NCBI RefSeq assembly: GCF_030162935.1
Contig: NZ_JASAUZ010000005.1
Location: 1 to 64,000, forward strand
Origin: Comamonas halotolerans
GTDB taxonomy: Bacteria > Pseudomonadota > Gammaproteobacteria > Burkholderiales > Burkholderiaceae_C
Length of the DNA: 64,000 nt
Reading direction: 5' to 3'
Within the stretch, counting starts at the first letter, position 1. Every line of letters starts with the position of its first letter. The position numbers and the translations under genes are program-made. The notes below the pieces were generated by a model. That model saw only the letters and a program-made list of their open reading frames with translations, did not search any database and was not told the DNA's origin. Shown here one piece after another: positions 8,195 through 17,939 of the stretch.

Positions 8195-9247
8195 ATGAGT
8201 AAATCGTTGCGATTGTCGGAAACGTGGTTTCGACGTGGCCTGTGGGTGGTGGCGTTGGTTTTTGCGAGCTTTTTGATCGGACTTGGCTCTACGGTGGTCG
8301 ATGACTTACCGCAGGTAGAGCAGCGTGTGTCGCTGGATGACTTTATCGACCAGCAGCAGGCAAGTCCCTTGCGTACGCAGCTGGATGCATTACAGCAAGC
8401 GCAGCGCCAGGCGCTGGATGAACGCGACCAGGCCGAATTGCAGTGGCAGCAGGCGCGCAGTGATACACAGACGGCACGCGATGGCTTCAATAGCTGGATT
8501 GCTACGCGTTCTGCCACGCAGCGCAGCGAACAGGATCCAGAGGTGATTCGCCGCAATCAGGAGTTGGAGCAGCTTCGTCAGACTGAGCGCAAGGCACAGC
8601 AGGCCTTGCAAAATCAGCAGCAGGTGTTGCTCAATGCGCGCCAGGAAACGGCGCGCGTGAACCATGAACTGGAAGCGCTGGAAAGCGCTGCGCGCGACCA
8701 GTTCTACGCTGCCCAGAGGGCGCAGGAGCTGCGTGTATTCCTGTATCGCCTGGCCTTGACGCTGCCGTTGCTCGCTCTGGCAGGCTGGTTGTTCGTGAAA
8801 AAGCGCAAAAGCACCTGGTGGCCTTTTGTCTGGGGCTTTATCTTCTTTGCCCTGTTTGCCTTCTTTGTCGAACTGGTGCCTTATTTGCCGAGCTATGGCG
8901 GCTATGTGCGTTATGCCGTGGGAATCACGATCACGGTTCTGGTGGGGCGCTGGGCGATTGTGGCCTTGCAGCGCTATCTGGAACGACAGCGTGAAGCGGA
9001 GGCGTTGCCTGCCACTGAGCGCCGTACCCAGTTGACGTATGACAAGGCATGGACGCACCTGAGCAAAGGGGTGTGCCCGGGTTGCGAGCGTCATGTGGAC
9101 TTGAAGGACGGTGTGACCGACTATTGCCCGCATTGTGGCATTGGGCTGTTTGAGGCTTGCCACGCTTGTCAGGCGCGTACCAGCAGTTTTGCCAAGTTCT
9201 GTTTCAGCTGCGGCAGTGCAGCTCAGCACAAGGCGACGGAGGGCTGA
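8195..9247 (+). CDS. Coiled-coil membrane protein with C-terminal double zinc ribbon
   Basis: A 350-aa protein. The ATG at 8195 is chosen because AAGGAG lies eight bases upstream; the frame opens at a GTG (8186) inside that site. Order: one N-terminal membrane segment (about 14-33), a long Gln/Ala/Arg-rich coiled coil (about 55-175), three membrane segments (about 183-270), then a cytosolic tail with four CxxC pairs (CPGC near 294, CPHC, CHAC, CFSC), typical of two zinc ribbons. Such zinc ribbons usually bind protein or nucleic acid. It follows the DUF2145 gene in the same direction after a 54-bp gap, so the three genes may be one operon. No function is assigned. Confidence 0.75.
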   Translation: MSKSLRLSETWFRRGLWVVALVFASFLIGLGSTVVDDLPQVEQRVSLDDFIDQQQASPLRTQLDALQQAQRQALDERDQAELQWQQARSDTQTARDGFNSWIATRSATQRSEQDPEVIRRNQELEQLRQTERKAQQALQNQQQVLLNARQETARVNHELEALESAARDQFYAAQRAQELRVFLYRLALTLPLLALAGWLFVKKRKSTWWPFVWGFIFFALFAFFVELVPYLPSYGGYVRYAVGITITVLVGRWAIVALQRYLERQREAEALPATERRTQLTYDKAWTHLSKGVCPGCERHVDLKDGVTDYCPHCGIGLFEACHACQARTSSFAKFCFSCGSAAQHKATEG

Positions 9248-9289
9248 TGCCTTGGCTGCAAACATCGCTACGGTGCTTGCAGCCGACTT

Positions 9290-10753
9290 TCAAAACGCAG
9301 ATGGCGCAAGGGTTTGGGTGTACTGGCGAACCTGATTGCGCCCACTGTTTTTGGCGATATACAAGGCCACATCTGCCCTGGAAAGCAATTGCTCCATGTT
9401 ATCTGCGGCACTGATGAGACGCACTGCATGCAGGCCAATGCTCAGTGTTACCTGGGGTGGGCCTTGGTGAAGCCCCGGAAAGCTGTGATCGCGCAGGCGT
9501 TCACATAGACGCTGTGCCACCAGCAGCGCCTGTTCACGGTCTGTGCGAGGCAGCACAATGGCGAATTCTTCTCCACCCATGCGGCCTATCAGATCATCAG
9601 GGCGCAATGTCTTGCGCGTCAGCATGGCGAACTCTTGCAGCACAAGGTCTCCTTGGGCGTGGTCAAAACGGTCATTGACGCTTTTGAAGTGATCGATGTC
9701 GATCATCAGCACAGCCACGGGCTGATCTTCCTGTGCCAGCCGCAAAAGTAATTTTTGCCCACGTTCCATGAGCGCACGGCGTGCCAGAACGCCTGTGAGA
9801 AAGTCGTGGCTGACGGCATGGTGCAGTTTTTGCAGGGCCTGCAATCGCAGGCTGTAGGCGCAAGCCACCGCCAGTGGGGCCATAGATAGCAAAGCCAGGC
9901 CGGTGCGGAAGGAGGCCACTTCCATCACATGGTCGGGAGTGAAGCTAAAGGCTCCGAAGGAGATGGCTGAAGTTTTCCAGAAGGCGATAATCAAGTTCAA
10001 CAGCGCCGTAGGGAACACACCATAGGACATTGCGCACCACACCATGGCGGGGATGATGAAAGCAATCGAGCCAGGCCCAGGCAGCATCAAGCTGAGCGCT
10101 TCACTGAATAGCAGGGCGATCAAAGGCATGATTTGGGTGAGCGTCCATTTCTGGTCACTGAGTGCCCATTGCCAGCTCCAGCTTCTGGGTGCTGCGAGCA
10201 GCACAGGCAAAATGAGGACGAAGTTGTAGAACTCAGTGGATAACCACATCATGGCCGCCCGCCAAAGCGGAACGTCAAAGGCAATGCTGCTGGGCCAGGC
10301 ACCAGCAGCCGTACCGCAGAAGGCGGCAATCGAGCACCCAGTAAACACGGTGAGCACGGAGCGCTGGCGTTGCAATCGCAAAGCGCTCTCATCTTGTGTG
10401 TGCAAGTAGATCCAACCTGTCAAAACACTCAAAACGTTGGCTACATTGAGGTTCAGGGCAATGAAGAGGCTGGAGCCGGTAGTCAGATCCGCTGCCACAT
10501 AGGTCAGCAGCATGCATATCCAGGTAATAGGCGTATGACTGAGCCGAGGGTCGCGCAAGAGCAAGCCCAGCATGATGGCGTTGGCAGGCCAGAAAGCAGC
10601 CAGGAATCCAATCGGGCGGCTGAAAATTCCGATCATGCATGCCAGCCATAGCACAAGCATTAGCACCGTAACCCTGCGCCACAGGGGAGGCTCTGTCGAA
10701 GAAGGCTCTGTCAAAGGAGGCACGTGGTATTCAGCGGAAATCCTAAATTGCAC
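9290..10753 (-). CDS. MASE1-GGDEF diguanylate cyclase
   Basis: A 487-aa membrane-bound enzyme that should make cyclic di-GMP from two GTP. Residues about 28-300 form the multi-helix MASE1 sensor (FWPANAIMLGLLL, with eight or so hydrophobic segments). Residues about 312-480 form the GGDEF domain with GGEEF at 393-397, an accepted active variant. RPDD at 384-387, five residues before it, is an intact product-inhibition I-site. The substrate-side DIDHFKSVND block is also present. The start is a GTG at 10753 with a poor ribosome-binding site; a later start is possible. It lies downstream of tgt but is separated from it by a terminator, so it is transcribed alone. Confidence 0.9.
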   Translation of the reverse strand: MQFRISAEYHVPPLTEPSSTEPPLWRRVTVLMLVLWLACMIGIFSRPIGFLAAFWPANAIMLGLLLRDPRLSHTPITWICMLLTYVAADLTTGSSLFIALNLNVANVLSVLTGWIYLHTQDESALRLQRQRSVLTVFTGCSIAAFCGTAAGAWPSSIAFDVPLWRAAMMWLSTEFYNFVLILPVLLAAPRSWSWQWALSDQKWTLTQIMPLIALLFSEALSLMLPGPGSIAFIIPAMVWCAMSYGVFPTALLNLIIAFWKTSAISFGAFSFTPDHVMEVASFRTGLALLSMAPLAVACAYSLRLQALQKLHHAVSHDFLTGVLARRALMERGQKLLLRLAQEDQPVAVLMIDIDHFKSVNDRFDHAQGDLVLQEFAMLTRKTLRPDDLIGRMGGEEFAIVLPRTDREQALLVAQRLCERLRDHSFPGLHQGPPQVTLSIGLHAVRLISAADNMEQLLSRADVALYIAKNSGRNQVRQYTQTLAPSAF

Positions 10754-10854
10754 GCATTCTTGGCTAAACGCAACAATTTGTATGACAGATAATGCCGCGT
10801 GTTTACGAAGAATTGAAGGCTGAAAGCCGCCTGCAGTGCGTGGGGCTGAAATTG

Positions 10855-10880
10855 AAAAAGCCTCTGTAAAGAGGCTTTTT
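10855..10880 (-). terminator. Rho-independent terminator after tgt
   Basis: AAAAAGCCTC (10855-10864) pairs with GAGGCTTTTT (10871-10880) around a 6-nt loop. On the minus strand this ends tgt, whose stop is at 10897. The symmetric A/T tails make it work in either direction. Confidence 0.9.
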
Positions 10881-10896
10881 CGTGAGTGCTGTGGAA

Positions 10897-12132
<1,236 letters not shown>

Positions 12133-12174
12133 CTATAGTGGAATCCACAGCATCAAAGTCACAAGGAGAACAGC

Positions 12175-12645
12175 ATGTATACCAACATCATGATTGCCGT
12201 CGATGGTTCCAGCGAGTCGCTGCAAGCAGTACACCAGGCCTTGTCTTTGATTGAGCGAGGGCTGAGGGCTGAAATTGCGCTGGTCAATGTGCAAGAGCCT
12301 GCATCTTTGCTGCAACTTGCTACGCAAGACTCGGATGCGATAGCAGCAGCAGCGGTGGAAGCGGGTGAGCACCTGATGGCCGAGGGCGCTGCCTTGCTGG
12401 ACGCTGCAGGTGTGGGCTATTCCATGGAGGTGGTGCTGGGTTCACCGAGCACCGTGCTGGTGGATATGGCCGAGCAGCTCAATGCCGACCTTGTCATACT
12501 GGGCGCGCGCGGCATGGGGGCCATACAGAGTGCGATGGTGGGGTCGGTTTCTAAGGCCGTGATTCACCGCTGCACACGTCCTGTGTTGATTGTGCGTGAG
12601 CCTGAGCAGCAGGAGCTGGCTGAAGACCAGGATGAGGCTGCCTGA
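12175..12645 (+). CDS. Universal stress protein (UspA family)
   Basis: A 156-aa single-domain cytosolic stress protein. The ATP-binding type motif G-2x-G-9x-G-S is present as GARGMG...VGS around residues 108-122, and the N-terminal IMIAVDGSSES strand-loop is typical. Together these suggest the ATP-binding UspFG/MJ0577 group rather than E. coli UspA. AAGGAG lies seven bases before the ATG. It is divergent from tgt, with about 90 bp of shared promoter region. The acidic tail after residue 142 is variable in the family. Confidence 0.92.
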   Translation: MYTNIMIAVDGSSESLQAVHQALSLIERGLRAEIALVNVQEPASLLQLATQDSDAIAAAAVEAGEHLMAEGAALLDAAGVGYSMEVVLGSPSTVLVDMAEQLNADLVILGARGMGAIQSAMVGSVSKAVIHRCTRPVLIVREPEQQELAEDQDEAA

Positions 12646-12681
12646 ACCCTACTTGCTGACGCCTACTGGTCTTTTCAAAGC

Positions 12682-13107
12682 TCAGGCAGCCCGGCGCTGC
12701 CAGCTTTGATACCGACGGCCTTGGCTGTAGTCGCTGGACGGTTGCGGGCGTGTTGGCAGTTTGCCGTGTGGCAAGCCGGACAGTCGCTTTAACAAGCGCC
12801 GGCAATAGCCTTTGATCCACAGGCATTTGTTGATTTCTTCCACCGGAAAGGGGCCGCTGATGACGATGATGTCCTCGGCCTCTTGCCACAGACCCGCGGC
12901 ACGCAGACGACGGCGTGTATGGCTGGCCCATGACTGAATCCGAGTGGGGCTGCCGTGCTGGTGAACCTCACCTGTGTAATGGTCGAAAGCGATGGCCAGC
13001 AGATCCGTTTTGAGCTTGAAGCGGCGCTCGCCCGTCACTGCGCTGGGCGGTTCGCGCATGTCGTACAGGTAATAGCTGCCGGCTTTGAGCTGGTATTGCA
13101 GATGCAT
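12682..13107 (-). CDS. Conserved-looking small protein of unknown function
   Basis: About 141 aa if started at the ATG at 13107, where GAGG lies six bases upstream; an ATG at 13113 is two codons earlier. The long upstream extension to 13272 is rejected because it is low quality and has no ribosome-binding site. The protein opens MHLQYQLKAGSYYLYD, contains a mixed alpha/beta-looking core (LLAIAFDHYTGEVHQHGSP, EDIIVISGPFPVEEINKCL), and ends in a basic Arg/Gln-rich tail. No motif is recognised. It is convergent with the usp gene. Confidence 0.55.
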   Translation of the reverse strand: MHLQYQLKAGSYYLYDMREPPSAVTGERRFKLKTDLLAIAFDHYTGEVHQHGSPTRIQSWASHTRRRLRAAGLWQEAEDIIVISGPFPVEEINKCLWIKGYCRRLLKRLSGLPHGKLPTRPQPSSDYSQGRRYQSWQRRAA

Positions 13108-13352
13108 GATCATCCTCGGTGACGCATTGTCTGCGCGCTTGCGGGCTCCCAAAACTTGGAAATGCCGGGATGAATCCAGCCATTTTGTGGGAGTGCTTGG
13201 CCTGCCAAGAGGTCGGAACGATTCTGAGTGATGTCGTCCACCACCACAAGCCCCTTTGCGTGCGCAGTGCAAGCAGTTGCTTGTACGCCAAAGAAAAGCT
13301 GCGAAAGTCCATAGTTGGACCTTGCAGCTATCTTTTGTGAAACATCGAGGCC

Positions 13353-14516
13353 TTAAAAGTCAAGCAGACTCAGACCTATGGAAAGCGATGTGCGCTTGCG
13401 GTTGTAGTCGATCAGACTTTCTCCATAACCGCTAAACAGTTGCACGTGCAGGCGCAGGTTGCTCTTGTTGCCGTTCCAGCCTTCCCCAACGGTGCGCATC
13501 CATTCCAGGCGGCCAGAACCATAGCCCTTGCCGATACTGCCGCGCGCCGTCAGTCCCAGGGTATTCTTCTCATTGGGTTGCCAGTGCAGCTTCAGTTCAC
13601 CACGGCCCCAGTAGTTCTGAATGCCGGGGTTGTCGTCATCGTCCGTGCTCTCGGCCATGCGGCGCCAGACTTTGGCGTGCACCTGCCATTTGTCACCCAT
13701 CTCTGCACCCGTCATCAGATACCAGCGGTTCCAGCTGCGCGACAAGGGTTCGCTTTGCCCGTTGGAGTGATGCACCATGCCAATACCGCTGTAACGCCAT
13801 TGCCAGCCAAATGGCAATTGGGCGGTGGTGGGATAGACGTAGAAGATTTCAGGTTCGTGATCAGTCGTGCGAAATGGCCGTGACAGGTCCGGGCTGAATA
13901 CCTGCCAGTAGGACTGTTGCGAGTAGCCCAGCCAGATGGAGTCCTGCAGCCCCGAGCTGGGTGACGTCAACAAGCCTGAAGCCAGCTTGGTACGTGCCGA
14001 AAGTTGAATGCGCAGCTCTTCTTCCCTGAATGGGCGGTAGTCGCCAGTTCCGTGCGTGGGGCTGCTGGGCTGACGGTTGATGCTGTCCGATGTCACGACA
14101 GAGACCGACAGGGGCTTGTAGCCACGGAAGGTGAAGGTGCCGCAGTCGGAGCCGGTTTCCAGCTCGTAGAACCGCGACATCTCGCTGTAACGCGGGTCAC
14201 GGCAGCCTCCGTTGGTAGGAACCAAGCCTTGGCCTGCGACAAGATCGGCCTGTACCATGGGTGCATTGGCAGCTTGCTCTACGGAGTCTTGCGCAGAGGC
14301 TGCGGGCGCTTGCCAGGCAGAGGCAGGAGGAGCTGTCAATGGCTGTTGTTGCTGTGCCCAGCTGTCAAAACAGGCCAGTCGGTCCACGTTGTCCGTCGTG
14401 GCGGCACACTGGCGCCAGGCGTCTGAAGCCATGCTGTCAGATGCGGTCTGGGCGACAGCCGTGGGAGCCAATACTAGTGTGAGCAGTGCGCTGGCCGTAC
14501 ATAAGCGGTAGGTCAT
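13353..14516 (-). CDS. pldA: Outer-membrane phospholipase A (OMPLA)
   Basis: A calcium-dependent serine hydrolase of the outer membrane that cleaves phospholipids misplaced in the outer leaflet. The 387-aa protein has a signal peptide ending AVAQ (about residue 23), an N-terminal extension of about 120 residues with paired cysteines, then a 12-strand barrel ending in Phe. The catalytic set fits OMPLA: H249, S251 (in HHSNG) and N263 (in SRSWNRWY), matching H142, S144 and N156 of E. coli. A TATAAA-like -10 lies about 20 bp upstream of the ATG. It is a single gene. Confidence 0.92.
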   Translation of the reverse strand: MTYRLCTASALLTLVLAPTAVAQTASDSMASDAWRQCAATTDNVDRLACFDSWAQQQQPLTAPPASAWQAPAASAQDSVEQAANAPMVQADLVAGQGLVPTNGGCRDPRYSEMSRFYELETGSDCGTFTFRGYKPLSVSVVTSDSINRQPSSPTHGTGDYRPFREEELRIQLSARTKLASGLLTSPSSGLQDSIWLGYSQQSYWQVFSPDLSRPFRTTDHEPEIFYVYPTTAQLPFGWQWRYSGIGMVHHSNGQSEPLSRSWNRWYLMTGAEMGDKWQVHAKVWRRMAESTDDDDNPGIQNYWGRGELKLHWQPNEKNTLGLTARGSIGKGYGSGRLEWMRTVGEGWNGNKSNLRLHVQLFSGYGESLIDYNRKRTSLSIGLSLLDF

Positions 14517-14687
14517 CCGTTATCTCGTTTCTTTATAGATTGCCCTGAACCCGGGTTGCTTGTCGTGTAGCGTACGCAAAGCCAGGGCATTGCCCCGTCA
14601 GTCAATACCAACAGCCGACACAGGACATGGTTTTTCCCACTGATACGGACAGCCTATATGGCCCACAGGAAGTGGTGTGTGGCTTGG

Positions 14688-16751
14688 CTAGACTTTGGGT
14701 GCAGCTTCTGCCTTGCGTGCCAGTTGTTCACGCAGTTGGCGCAATTTTTCACGTGGATCTTCGCGTGCCGTGCTGGCATCCAGATTCATCTCTTTGATAA
14801 AACGGCTGGGCTGGCATTGCACCATCTCTCGGCCTTTTTTGCGGCGTTTGGTCCAGCTGACCGCCAGTGTGCGCTGCGCCCGGGTGATACCCACGTACAT
14901 CAGCCGACGCTCTTCCTGCAGGCGCTGGGCGATGTCCTCGCTGACTTTTTGCTGTTTGCCGTCGTCATCGTCGAGCTTGAAAGGCAGCATGCCTTCGGTG
15001 ACACCCACCAGCATCACATGAGGCCACTCCAGACCCTTGGAGGCGTGCAGCGTGGACAGGATCACCATGTCCTGCTCTTTTTCACGCTCGCTGATGGTGG
15101 ATAGCAGCGCAATGTTTTGCGCCACTTCCAGCAGGCTTTTGGTTTCCGTCTGCGTGGTTGTGCCCGCTGCGTCTTCGATGTGACCGCCTGCGCGCTGGCT
15201 CATCCAGTCGCAGAACTCCAGCACATTGGTCCAGCGCGCAGCGGCCACGGTTTCACTGTCTTCGCTGTCGTACAGATACTGTTCGTAGCCAATTTCCTTG
15301 AGCCAGTCGAGCATGAAAGTGCGTGAGGCCTCGGCACCCAGCGTGTGGCGGGCGCGGTATTCCAGGTCATTGATGTAGCGGCCAAACTCCAGCAGCCCTT
15401 CGTGGGCCTTTTTGGGCAGCACGGCCGCCAGCATGTGGCTGAACAGAGCGCCAAACATGGAGAGCTTGTGCTGGCCGGAAAACTCCCCCAGTTTGCCCAG
15501 CGTGGTGTGGCCGATGCCGCGCTTGGGTGTGCCAATCGCGCGCAGGAAGGCAGGGTCGTCGTCGTTGTTGATCCACAAACGGAACCAGGCGCACAGGTCT
15601 TTGATTTCAGCGCGGTCAAAAAACGAGGTGCCGCCGGAAACTTTGTACGGAATGTTCAGCTTGCGCAGCGCTTTTTCAAAGGGTTTGGCCTGGTGGTTTG
15701 CGCGGTAGAGGATGGCAAAGTCCTTCCACGCGGGCTGTGGGTTGGTGTTGGCGCGCAGGCTCAGGATGCGCATGGCGGCGCGTTCGGCTTCATGTTCTTC
15801 CGTATCGCAATCCACAATGCGCACCGGCTCGCCTTCGCCCAGCTCCGAAAACAGGGTCTTGGGAAACAGCTTGGGGTTGGGGCCGATCACATTGTTGGCC
15901 GCACGCAGGATGGCGCTGGTGGAGCGGTAGTTCTGCTCCAGCTTGATGATCTTGAGCTGGGGGTAGTCCACTGGCAACTTTTTCAGGTTGTCCAGCGTGG
16001 CGCCGCGCCAGCCGTAAATCGACTGGTCATCATCGCCCACTGCGGTGAAGTGCGCGCGCTCGCCCACCAGCAGTTTCAGCAATTCATACTGGGTGGCATT
16101 GGTGTCCTGGTATTCATCCACCAGAACGTGGCCCAGCAGGCGCTGCCATTTTTCTCGCACCTCGACATGGCCTTTGAGCAGGCGCATGGGCATGCCGATG
16201 AGGTCGTCAAAGTCCACGCTCTGGTAGGCCGTCAAGCGCTCTTCGTAGCGCTGCATGATCAGCGCAATGCTGCGCTCGTGGTCATCTTGCGCCATGGCCA
16301 GTGCCTTGCGGCTGTCCCATCCGGCGTTTTTCCAGTTGCTGATGGTCCACTGCCACTGACGCGCCGTGGCCACATCGGTGGTGCCACCAGCACAGTCTTT
16401 GAGAATGCCGGTGACATCGTCTGAATCCAGAATGCTGAAACTGGGCTTGAGGCCGAGCACATGGCCGTCTTCACGCACCATGCGTACTCCCAGCGAGTGG
16501 AAGGTGCAAATCATCACGTCTTTGGCCTGACGGCCAATCAGCCCTGATGCACGTTCACGCATTTCGGCGGCTGCCTTGTTCGTGAAGGTGATGGCTGCAA
16601 TGCGTTTGGGAGCCAAACCGTTTTCAATCAGTTTGCCGATCTTGTGCGTGATGACGCGGGTCTTGCCCGAACCTGCGCCAGCCAGCACCAGGCAAGGGCC
16701 TTCGGTGTAGTGGACAGCTTGGAGTTGAGCGAGGTTGAGACCAGCGGACAT
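14688..16751 (-). CDS. rep: ATP-dependent DNA helicase Rep (SF1A)
   Basis: A 3'-5' DNA helicase of the UvrD/Rep family that clears protein roadblocks ahead of replication forks. At 687 aa it matches Rep rather than the longer UvrD. Walker A GAGSGKT sits at residues 25-31, motif II as DEYQDTN, motif III as AVGDDDQSIYGWRG, motif V as STLHASKGLEW and motif VI as YVGITRAQRTL. The frame is open 119 codons further upstream, but those codons overlap the divergent AEC transporter gene and look non-coding; MSAGLNLAQLQAV at 16751 is the family start. Confidence 0.93.
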   Translation of the reverse strand: MSAGLNLAQLQAVHYTEGPCLVLAGAGSGKTRVITHKIGKLIENGLAPKRIAAITFTNKAAAEMRERASGLIGRQAKDVMICTFHSLGVRMVREDGHVLGLKPSFSILDSDDVTGILKDCAGGTTDVATARQWQWTISNWKNAGWDSRKALAMAQDDHERSIALIMQRYEERLTAYQSVDFDDLIGMPMRLLKGHVEVREKWQRLLGHVLVDEYQDTNATQYELLKLLVGERAHFTAVGDDDQSIYGWRGATLDNLKKLPVDYPQLKIIKLEQNYRSTSAILRAANNVIGPNPKLFPKTLFSELGEGEPVRIVDCDTEEHEAERAAMRILSLRANTNPQPAWKDFAILYRANHQAKPFEKALRKLNIPYKVSGGTSFFDRAEIKDLCAWFRLWINNDDDPAFLRAIGTPKRGIGHTTLGKLGEFSGQHKLSMFGALFSHMLAAVLPKKAHEGLLEFGRYINDLEYRARHTLGAEASRTFMLDWLKEIGYEQYLYDSEDSETVAAARWTNVLEFCDWMSQRAGGHIEDAAGTTTQTETKSLLEVAQNIALLSTISEREKEQDMVILSTLHASKGLEWPHVMLVGVTEGMLPFKLDDDDGKQQKVSEDIAQRLQEERRLMYVGITRAQRTLAVSWTKRRKKGREMVQCQPSRFIKEMNLDASTAREDPREKLRQLREQLARKAEAAPKV

Positions 16752-16925
16752 GGCAATCAGAGGCAAAGAGGAAAAAGCAAAGTCCTGTCGAGCAGGAGCC
16801 GGACAATCATACGCAAGCGCTTGGCCCAACGTGCGGGTGCTGGGCCATGCCCGCGTGCGCACACAGTTTGGCTGCGGCAACAACTGTCGCCGGGGTGAAA
16901 GTGCTGTAAGCCACGTTGCGCACGA

Positions 16926-17903
16926 GTGCTGCCAGAATTGCGCACCGTGCTCTCCATTCTTGCTGTCACTTTTCCTTTTTTCGCCTTGGTGCTCTGCGGC
17001 TTTGTCGCGGCGCGCCGGGGTGTGCTCCCCTTGGCAGCGATCTCGGGCCTCAACACCTTTGTGCTGTATTTTGCGCTGCCCTGCATGTTGTACCGCTTTG
17101 GTGCGCAAACGCCGATAGCGCAGCTGCTCGATCCAGTGGTGGCCGGTGTGTATCTGGCCTGTGGGTTGTTGATGGTGTTGGGAACCATAGTACTGACGCG
17201 TGGCCGTTGGGGTTGGAACGATGCAGCTTTTGGGGCGTTGGTGGCTGCATTTCCGAATTCAGGCTTTATGGGTGTGCCGCTGCTGGTGGCGCTGTTGGGG
17301 GCGGCCAGTGCAGGGCCTGTGATCCTGACCATGGCAATTGACATGGTGATCACCAGTTCCCTGTGTATTGCGCTGTCACGTCTGGGGCTGGGCGAGCGCG
17401 GTGTGGCCCAGGCGCTGCGCAATGCCCTGAAAGGCATGCTGACCAATCCCATGCCGTGGTCGATTGCCTTGGGGGCTGTGGCTTCGGCTGTGGCGTTCGA
17501 ATTGCCAGGGCCCATCGATCAAACCGTGGCCATGCTGGCGGGAGCAGCCTCCCCGGTGGCCTTGTTCACCATCGGGGCAGTGCTGGCGCGCTCACAGATG
17601 AATCAGAGCGAGCATGTGGCACCACGCCACTATGTGCCGATTGCACTGGCCAAGCTGCTGCTGCATCCGGCACTGGTCTGGCTGGCATGCCACATGGCTG
17701 TGCGGCTGGGTTTTGCCATAGAGCCGCTCACCATGGCTGCCTTGGTACTGGTCGCAGCCCTGCCCAGTGCCAGCAATGTCTCGCTGCTGACCGAGCGTTT
17801 CGGCGCCCATGGAGGGCGTGTTGCACGCATTATTTTGGTAAGCACAGCGCTGGCTTTTGTGACGTTCTCGGTGGCGGTGCGTCTGGTCGCGCCTGAGGGC
17901 TGA
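16926..17903 (+). CDS. AEC (auxin efflux carrier) family transporter
   Basis: A 325-aa inner-membrane protein with about ten hydrophobic segments in the two-fold AEC arrangement (FPFFALVLCGFVAARRG first, PNSGFMGVPLL in the middle, LPSASNVSLL near the end, carrying the conserved Asn/Pro positions). Bacterial members export or import small organic acids such as malate or malonate, but the substrate cannot be read from sequence. The start is a GTG at 16926, with another GTG at 16947 possible. It is divergent from rep and convergent with priA, ending 37 bp before the priA stop. Confidence 0.88.
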   Translation: MLPELRTVLSILAVTFPFFALVLCGFVAARRGVLPLAAISGLNTFVLYFALPCMLYRFGAQTPIAQLLDPVVAGVYLACGLLMVLGTIVLTRGRWGWNDAAFGALVAAFPNSGFMGVPLLVALLGAASAGPVILTMAIDMVITSSLCIALSRLGLGERGVAQALRNALKGMLTNPMPWSIALGAVASAVAFELPGPIDQTVAMLAGAASPVALFTIGAVLARSQMNQSEHVAPRHYVPIALAKLLLHPALVWLACHMAVRLGFAIEPLTMAALVLVAALPSASNVSLLTERFGAHGGRVARIILVSTALAFVTFSVAVRLVAPEG

Positions 17904-17939
17904 GCGCTGGAAACGCTCAGGCGACCTGAAAAGCGCTTT

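Noticed and set aside
16752-17108. N-terminal extension of the Rep frame
   Set aside because: It overlaps the divergent AEC transporter gene, is unlike Rep proteins, and a family-matching ATG exists at 16751.
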